A stretch of DNA of 64,000 nucleotides, taken from assembly GCF_008629695.1 (NCBI RefSeq), contig NZ_VWSH01000001.1:1453990-1517989 (forward strand), in the 5' to 3' direction. This stretch comes from Taibaiella lutea (GTDB taxonomy: Bacteria; Bacteroidota; Bacteroidia; Chitinophagales; Chitinophagaceae). The position numbers and the translations under genes were made by a program. Shown piece after piece: positions 59,447-64,000 of the stretch (position 1 is its first letter; the number at the start of each line of letters is the position of its first letter). Under the pieces are notes generated by a model that saw nothing but the letters and a program-made list of their open reading frames with translations, had not been told where the DNA came from and made no database searches.

Positions 59447-59643
59447 CATATTTATTGGATATTTTTTCCACATATTAATTGAGGTAAAATGTAGTACAGA
59501 AAAGGGTTACAGCAAATTGAGCCTAAAAACAATTACCAAAATGTGAATAACATGAAAAATATGTGCATAACCATTCCATGACTGTGACTTACACTGCCTC
59601 CATTGTGCGAAACAATACAATTAACAATAGATGAACGTATTAA

Positions 59644-60036
59644 ATGAAGAAAGAAATAACCATCCGGGCTGATATTGAATTATTGGTAAATGAATTTTAC
59701 AAATCAGTACAGGCTGATAACATTATTGGGCCGATTTTCAATGCAATAATCGGGAACAGATGGCCGGAACATTTATCGAAAATGTACAGTTTCTGGGAAA
59801 CAATCCTTTTAGGAAACCATACTTATAATGGAGCTCCGTTTTTACCGCACGCAAAGCTGCCTTTGGATGAATTTCATTTTGAACGATGGCTGCAATTATT
59901 CCGTCAAACTGTTGATACCTATTTTGAAGGTGCCGTAGCTGAAGATGCTAAGCTAAGAGCAGATAAAATGGCTGTTTTATTTCTATCGAAAATTAATTAT
60001 CTGAAACAAAACACTCAACACAAACCATTGATTTAA
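59644..60036 (+). CDS. Group III truncated haemoglobin
   Basis: 130 residues. Compact globin: LLVNEFYKSVQADNIIGPIF, W in RWPEHLSKMYSFWETILLG, Tyr/Trp region YNGAPFLPHAKLPL (His of the proximal/E region), FERWLQLFRQTVDTYFEG. Group III (P-type) globins bind O2/NO and peroxide. No flavoprotein neighbour. Shares the A/T-rich divergent region with mraZ; upstream repeated CAATACAATTAACAATAG words are present. Confidence 0.88.
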   Translation: MKKEITIRADIELLVNEFYKSVQADNIIGPIFNAIIGNRWPEHLSKMYSFWETILLGNHTYNGAPFLPHAKLPLDEFHFERWLQLFRQTVDTYFEGAVAEDAKLRADKMAVLFLSKINYLKQNTQHKPLI

Positions 60037-60071
60037 TGGCCTATTAAATTCATTTAAAATCATTTCCATAA

Positions 60072-60764
60072 ATGCTCAAAAAAATCTTTAAAAAGGCAGG
60101 CTATACGCTTCTTACCATAATAGGCCTACTTTTAATATACGTACTTGCAGCATGGCTTTTGCCATACATTCCTGTGAATAAAAATGCACAAAAGGAAGGC
60201 CCGGAAGAAATTTCAATCTATATAAAAACAAATGGCGTACATACTGATATTGTCGCTCCGATGCACAGTCCGCTTATAGATTGGAATACCATTGTACCTT
60301 TTGAAAATACAGATTCAAAAGATACTACTTTCCAATATGCCTCTTTCGGCTGGGGCGATAAAGGCTTTTATCTTGAAACACCCAACTGGTCGGACCTTAA
60401 GTTCAGCGTGGCTTTCAAGGCTATGTTTCATTTAGGAACATCTGCCATGCATGTTACCTTTTATAAAGACATGCCGGTTACGGAAAAATGTAAGGAAATA
60501 AAAATCAGCATGCGGGAATATGAACAGTTGATTATTTACATTAAGAAGAGCTTTCAATATGATGCAAATGATAAAACGATTCAAATCATTACGCATAACG
60601 ACGGCTATGGAACCGATGATGCTTTTTATGAGGCAAAAGGGGTTTATGATTTATTCCATACCTGCAATACATGGGCGAACAATGCGTTGAAAGCCGCCAA
60701 TCAAAAAGCTTGCCTCTGGACCGCTTTGGATAAGGGAATTTTCTATCAGTATAGAAAAGAATAA
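60072..60764 (+). CDS. TIGR02117 (DUF2459) family protein
   Basis: 230 residues with one N-terminal membrane helix (TLLTIIGLLLIYVLAAWLL), the rest periplasmic. The family pattern EISIYIKTNGVHTDIVAPM and YASFGWGDKGFYLETPNW, then HTCNTWANNALKAAN, is clear. Function unknown; the NGVHTDI and NTWxN motifs look like a catalytic His/Cys/Asn site. 36 bp downstream of the globin gene, so perhaps cotranscribed. Confidence 0.82.
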   Translation: MLKKIFKKAGYTLLTIIGLLLIYVLAAWLLPYIPVNKNAQKEGPEEISIYIKTNGVHTDIVAPMHSPLIDWNTIVPFENTDSKDTTFQYASFGWGDKGFYLETPNWSDLKFSVAFKAMFHLGTSAMHVTFYKDMPVTEKCKEIKISMREYEQLIIYIKKSFQYDANDKTIQIITHNDGYGTDDAFYEAKGVYDLFHTCNTWANNALKAANQKACLWTALDKGIFYQYRKE

Positions 60765-60770
60765 ATAAAA

Positions 60771-60800
60771 AAACGCCTCCCATAAATTTGAGAGGCGTTT
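60771..60800. terminator. Bidirectional terminator between the TIGR02117 gene and the desaturase
   Basis: AAACGCCTC (60771-60779) pairs with GAGGCGTTT (60792-60800), 9 bp, A-run before and T-rich after. Confidence 0.7.
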
Positions 60801-60823
60801 CTGTTTAATAGTATGTTTAAGTA

Positions 60824-61555
60824 TTATTCTACTTTTCTGAGCTTGATAACTTTGGTCTTATGCAATAATAATACGACACTGTAAACCGGATCAAACTCAA
60901 ACCATTTTTTTGCAAAGTTCACACTATTTGGGCTTTTATGATGATTGTTCTGCATCAATTCGCCCAATAAGAAGATATCAACCGGAATAGTATTTTTACT
61001 GTGGTCGTTATTATCAAAACTTGAATAACCATATTTATGACCGCACCAATTTACGATGGCACCGTGTACAGGGCTCATGAAAAAATGAATGGGCAGGAGA
61101 AGAAACATCCACCAATGAGTGGCAAATGCAACATAAAACGCAATATATCCCGCAACAAACAATAAACGTGTTATCCATGCATCGCTGATTTTATCCATAA
61201 TCGGCCAAACCGGATAATCGCCACGGAAGGCTTTTTCAGGTTCAGTGCCATATTTTGCATAATTCAGATAAATATCTTTAGTATGCATCATCATGTGCCA
61301 GACATCTTTAAAGAAATGTGGAGAATGCGGGTCTTTTTCGGTATCACTGTAAGCATGATGCATGCGATGCATGATGGCATAAGCACGTGGATTCAGGAAT
61401 GAAGAACCTTGAGCGAGGAAACTAAAAAAATAAAAGAATTTTTCGGTGCCTTTACCCATCGTAAACATCTTATGGCTTGCATAACGATGCATGAAAAAGG
61501 TTTGTGTAAATAGCGATAAAAACCAATGCGCTAAAAAGAAAATTAAAATAGGCAT
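60824..61555 (-). CDS. Acyl-CoA/acyl-lipid fatty acid desaturase
   Basis: 243 residues, four membrane helices. Histidine boxes HRYASH (HX4H), HRMHH (HXXHH) and a third QNNHH in which Q replaces the first His, a known variant. MHRMHHAYSDTEKDPHSPHFF is the typical stearoyl-CoA desaturase-like block, though shorter than eukaryotic forms. Introduces a double bond, usually delta-9, in lipid acyl chains. Own promoter and a hairpin leader (61573-61606), consistent with regulated expression. Confidence 0.88.
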   Translation of the reverse strand: MPILIFFLAHWFLSLFTQTFFMHRYASHKMFTMGKGTEKFFYFFSFLAQGSSFLNPRAYAIMHRMHHAYSDTEKDPHSPHFFKDVWHMMMHTKDIYLNYAKYGTEPEKAFRGDYPVWPIMDKISDAWITRLLFVAGYIAFYVAFATHWWMFLLLPIHFFMSPVHGAIVNWCGHKYGYSSFDNNDHSKNTIPVDIFLLGELMQNNHHKSPNSVNFAKKWFEFDPVYSVVLLLHKTKVIKLRKVE

Positions 61556-61572
61556 AATGTATTCTGAAAATT

Positions 61573-61606
61573 AAAATGGCTTTGAAAGAATTTCCAAAGC
61601 CATTTT
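61573..61606 (-). promoter_or_regulatory. Leader hairpin with U-tract at the 5' end of the desaturase message
   Basis: AAAATGGCTTTG (61573-61584) pairs perfectly with CAAAGCCATTTT (61595-61606), 12 bp, 10-nt loop. On the minus strand it starts 9 bp past the -7 element and is followed by AATTTTCAG, then the ATG 18 nt on. Like the greA leader it looks like an intrinsic terminator within a leader. Confidence 0.65.
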
Positions 61607-61614
61607 GAAAGGCG

Positions 61615-61622
61615 CAAAGATA
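61615..61622 (-). promoter_or_regulatory. -7 element of the desaturase promoter
   Basis: TATCTTTG on the minus strand; no TTTG at the -33 position. Transcript would start about 61608, at the foot of the hairpin. Confidence 0.5.
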
Positions 61623-61717
61623 GTCTTTAAAAAGAAAAGTTTAAGGACTGGTTAATAATAATATGGAATAAATAAGACTAAATTAATATTTGTCAGCACA
61701 TTTGAATATCTTGTCCC

Positions 61718-64000
61718 TTATAAATATTGTGCTGTAAAGCTTTCTTTTACTTTCTTTAATCCTTCAGGCTCACCGCTGTATAATAAATGTCCGCCACCTG
61801 CACCGCCTTCAGGACCGATGTCAATAATCCAGTCGGCATTTTTAATTACATCAGTATTATGCTCAATTACAATGATGGAATGGCCATGTTCAATCAACTC
61901 ATTGAATGATTTCAGCAATTTATTGATATCGTGAAAATGCAAACCTGTGGTTGGTTCATCAAAAATGAAGAGTATTTTATCTTTTGTATTGCCTCTTCCC
62001 AGAAAAGAAGCAAGCTTTACCCGTTGTGCTTCTCCGCCACTTAATGTATTGCTGCTCTGACCTAATTTTACATAACCCAAACCTACGTCAGACAAGGGTT
62101 GCAGCTTTTGAGCCAATGCTTTTTCATCCTGAAAAAACACGATCGCTTCATCTACACTCATTTCCAAAACATCATGAATGCTTTTTTCACGGTAAGTAAC
62201 TTCCAGTACTTCATCCTTGAAACGTTTGCCTTTACAACTTTCACAAAGCAAATGCACATCCGCAAGAAATTGCATTTCAACCACTACTTCACCTTCTCCT
62301 TTACAAGTATCACAACGTCCGCCATCTACATTGAAAGAAAAATGTTTCGGTTGGAAACCACGCATCTTTGCCACTCTTTGTTTGGCGTATAGATTCCTGA
62401 TTTCATCATAAGCTTTAATATAAGTAACAGGATTGCTTCTTGATGATTTACCAATCGGATTCTGGTCCACCATTTCAACATGGGTAATACTTTTCAAATC
62501 ACCTGTTAAAGACTTATGTGCTCCCGGCCTGTCCGTACCTTCGCCAAAATGTTTCATCAGCGCAGGATACAAAGTTTGTTTTACCAATGTTGTTTTACCC
62601 GAACCACTTACACCCGTCACTACACAAAGCATGTTCAATGGAAACGCAATATCAATATCTTTCAGGTTGTGCTGACGACAACCTTCTAATTTTATAAAGT
62701 TGATAGCTTTTCTCTTTTTATTGTTTTCTTTACCACTAACAACTTTCAGTTCACCTGACAAATAACGTCCCGTAAGGCTTTCAGGAGCTTTCAAAATCTC
62801 TTTATAATTGCCTGCTGCAATAACTTCGCCACCTAAATGTGATGCCAATGGCCCCATATCGATAATATGGTCTGCTTCTTCCATCATCATTTCATCATGC
62901 TCTACAACTACAACTGTGTTATTCAAATCACGAAGATGCTTTAGCACTTTAATCAATCGTGCTGTATCTCTCGGATGCAAGCCGATACTTGGTTCGTCTA
63001 AAATGTAAAGGGAATCGGTAAGATTACTCCCCAGAAATTTGGTCAATTGAATACGTTGGCTTTCACCACCTGAAAGGGAATTAGCCAGACGATTTAAAGT
63101 AAGATAGCTTAAACCCACATCTAATAATGTTTTCAGACGTTGGTTAACTTCTATCAATATTCTGGAAGCAATCGTTTCTTCATTTTTGGTTAGTTTGATT
63201 TTCTCAAACCAGTTATTCAGATTTTCGATGGGCATATCGCTCAATTCAGCAATATCTGCACCATTCACTTTCACATATAAAGCATCGGGACGCAATCGGG
63301 AACCCCCACAGGTAGGGCATTTCGTACGACCACGATATCGTGCCTGCATGACACGGTATTGAATCTTGTACAAATTTTGTTCTACCATTTTGAAAAAATC
63401 ATCAATCCATTTTTGCAAAACAGCTTCTTGTTCTTTGTTTAATTCCTGTATGGGTTTATGAATCGGGAAACCTTTTTTGCCTTCCTGCCTGATAAATGCA
63501 TCTTTCCATTCTCCCATCTTCTCACCTTTCCAGCAAACCACCCCATCTTCGTACACACTCAATCGTTTATCAGGAATCACCAAATCAATATCAATACCTA
63601 AAACCTGCCCAAAACCTTCACAGGTTGGACATGCGCCATAAGGATTATTATAAGAAAAAAAGTTTGGTGTTGGTTCTTCAAACACAATGCCATCGGCTTC
63701 GAATCTATGGTTGAAAGTATGCCATTTGCTTCCGTTCACTTCCAGCAAGCATTCACCTTCACTCTCATAAAATGCAGTCTGTACACTATCCGCAATGCGA
63801 TGCAAATCATCTTCGTCAAATGCTTTCTTGGCTACGATACGATCAATCAGCAAATAGATTTGAGATTTAGCAGATGAGATTAAAGAAGCATCTTCCAATA
63901 CGTCTTCAATGCGCATCATTTCGCCGGCTGTGTTTTTCTTTATTACTACGTAAATTCTGGAAAACCCTTTTTGCAACAATACATTCAGCTCTTCTTCCAT
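61718..64000 (-). CDS. uvrA: Excinuclease ABC subunit A, 5' end beyond the window
   Basis: About 760 of the usual 940 residues; the first 180 or so lie past position 64000, and the ATG there is internal. Lesion scanner of nucleotide excision repair, acting as a UvrA dimer with UvrB. First ABC module: signature LSGGESQRIQLTKFLG and LDEPSIGLHPRD; second: Walker A GVSGSGKTTL, LSGGEAQRVKLASFLG, FDEPTTGLH. Zinc modules CPTCGGSRLR and CDTCKGEG with CESCKGKRF; ends EGLKKVKESFTAQYL. Complete at its C-terminus. Confidence 0.95.
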   Translation of the reverse strand: MEEELNVLLQKGFSRIYVVIKKNTAGEMMRIEDVLEDASLISSAKSQIYLLIDRIVAKKAFDEDDLHRIADSVQTAFYESEGECLLEVNGSKWHTFNHRFEADGIVFEEPTPNFFSYNNPYGACPTCEGFGQVLGIDIDLVIPDKRLSVYEDGVVCWKGEKMGEWKDAFIRQEGKKGFPIHKPIQELNKEQEAVLQKWIDDFFKMVEQNLYKIQYRVMQARYRGRTKCPTCGGSRLRPDALYVKVNGADIAELSDMPIENLNNWFEKIKLTKNEETIASRILIEVNQRLKTLLDVGLSYLTLNRLANSLSGGESQRIQLTKFLGSNLTDSLYILDEPSIGLHPRDTARLIKVLKHLRDLNNTVVVVEHDEMMMEEADHIIDMGPLASHLGGEVIAAGNYKEILKAPESLTGRYLSGELKVVSGKENNKKRKAINFIKLEGCRQHNLKDIDIAFPLNMLCVVTGVSGSGKTTLVKQTLYPALMKHFGEGTDRPGAHKSLTGDLKSITHVEMVDQNPIGKSSRSNPVTYIKAYDEIRNLYAKQRVAKMRGFQPKHFSFNVDGGRCDTCKGEGEVVVEMQFLADVHLLCESCKGKRFKDEVLEVTYREKSIHDVLEMSVDEAIVFFQDEKALAQKLQPLSDVGLGYVKLGQSSNTLSGGEAQRVKLASFLGRGNTKDKILFIFDEPTTGLHFHDINKLLKSFNELIEHGHSIIVIEHNTDVIKNADWIIDIGPEGGAGGGHLLYSGEPEGLKKVKESFTAQYL

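Noticed and set aside
59390-59473. Longer MraZ with 28 extra N-terminal residues
   Set aside because: The extra codons coincide with the periodic operator; the AbrB-like domain begins at MAGFLGEYEVSL.
1-64000. tRNA, rRNA, tmRNA or transposase genes
   Set aside because: I looked for the T-loop GGTTCGAATCC-type signature, rRNA blocks, transposase motifs and long terminal inverted repeats and found none that hold up.

Overview
The window is a piece of a Bacteroidota chromosome, most like the Chitinophagaceae and relatives. It is about 40% GC by eye. Promoters, where clear, follow the Bacteroidota pattern TTTG, about 19 bp, TAnnTTTG. There is a type IX secretion (T9SS) cargo protein with a type A sorting tail, a gliding-type (CHU_C-like) C-terminal domain, a PorG/DUF6089-like outer membrane protein, a fused E1 alpha-beta 2-oxoacid dehydrogenase, a Bacteroidota-type parC, and a dcw cluster ordered as in this phylum. 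I see no rRNA, tRNA, insertion sequence, prophage or CRISPR array. Almost all of it is vertically inherited core genome.

Layout. 1-6.4 kb: truncated ArsR regulator, small TfoX-like protein, electron-transfer flavoprotein etfB-etfA, DUF6089 outer membrane protein, small membrane protein, E1 dehydrogenase. 6.4-11.9 kb: two small exported proteins, then rpmH-rnpA-yidD (rpmH is only 51 codons), a TauE/SafE exporter, ferritin, scpB, a YkuK-like RNase H-fold protein. 11.9-20.3 kb: HU-like protein, a 456-bp structured noncoding gap, a KdnA-like aminotransferase, a DUF433/DUF5615 toxin-antitoxin pair, rsmA, a 2-hydroxyacid dehydrogenase, greA-HIT-DUF2809, pnuC, clpX. 20.3-33.3 kb: aldo/keto reductase, KAS I-like ketosynthase, FtsX-type permease, OmpA lipoprotein, a histidine kinase/response regulator pair, hydrolases, msrC, DUF983, an SDR, aroE, and a PadR-membrane protein-hydrolase operon. 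33.4-43 kb: parC, bifunctional nuclease, T9SS-secreted protein, lnt, a Cys-rich membrane protein, chrA, an MBL-fold hydrolase. 43.1-59.4 kb: the dcw cluster on the minus strand, mraZ-rsmH-ftsL-ftsI-murE-mraY-murD-ftsW-murG-murC-ftsQ-ftsA-ftsZ (no murF or ddl), which makes lipid II and builds the division ring. 59.6-64 kb: truncated haemoglobin, a TIGR02117 protein, a fatty acid desaturase, and the 3' four fifths of uvrA.

The most unusual signals are noncoding. (1) Many gene borders are filled with short-period degenerate word tracts (ATCTAATATCTGA-like, TTTTGACTTTTAAC-like, GACAATTCACA, CAATTCAACAATTTAAC-like and others) that abut start codons, carry promoter elements, or run into stop codons and C-termini. 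(2) One terminator hairpin family, core TTG[A/C]CAAC-loop-GTTG[T/G]CAA, recurs at least three times with compensatory base changes. (3) greA and the desaturase have a strong hairpin plus U-tract exactly where the transcript should begin, which looks like an intrinsic attenuator; rpmH has a weaker version. (4) A 10-bp periodic TTGTG array upstream of mraZ looks like the MraZ operator of the dcw operon.
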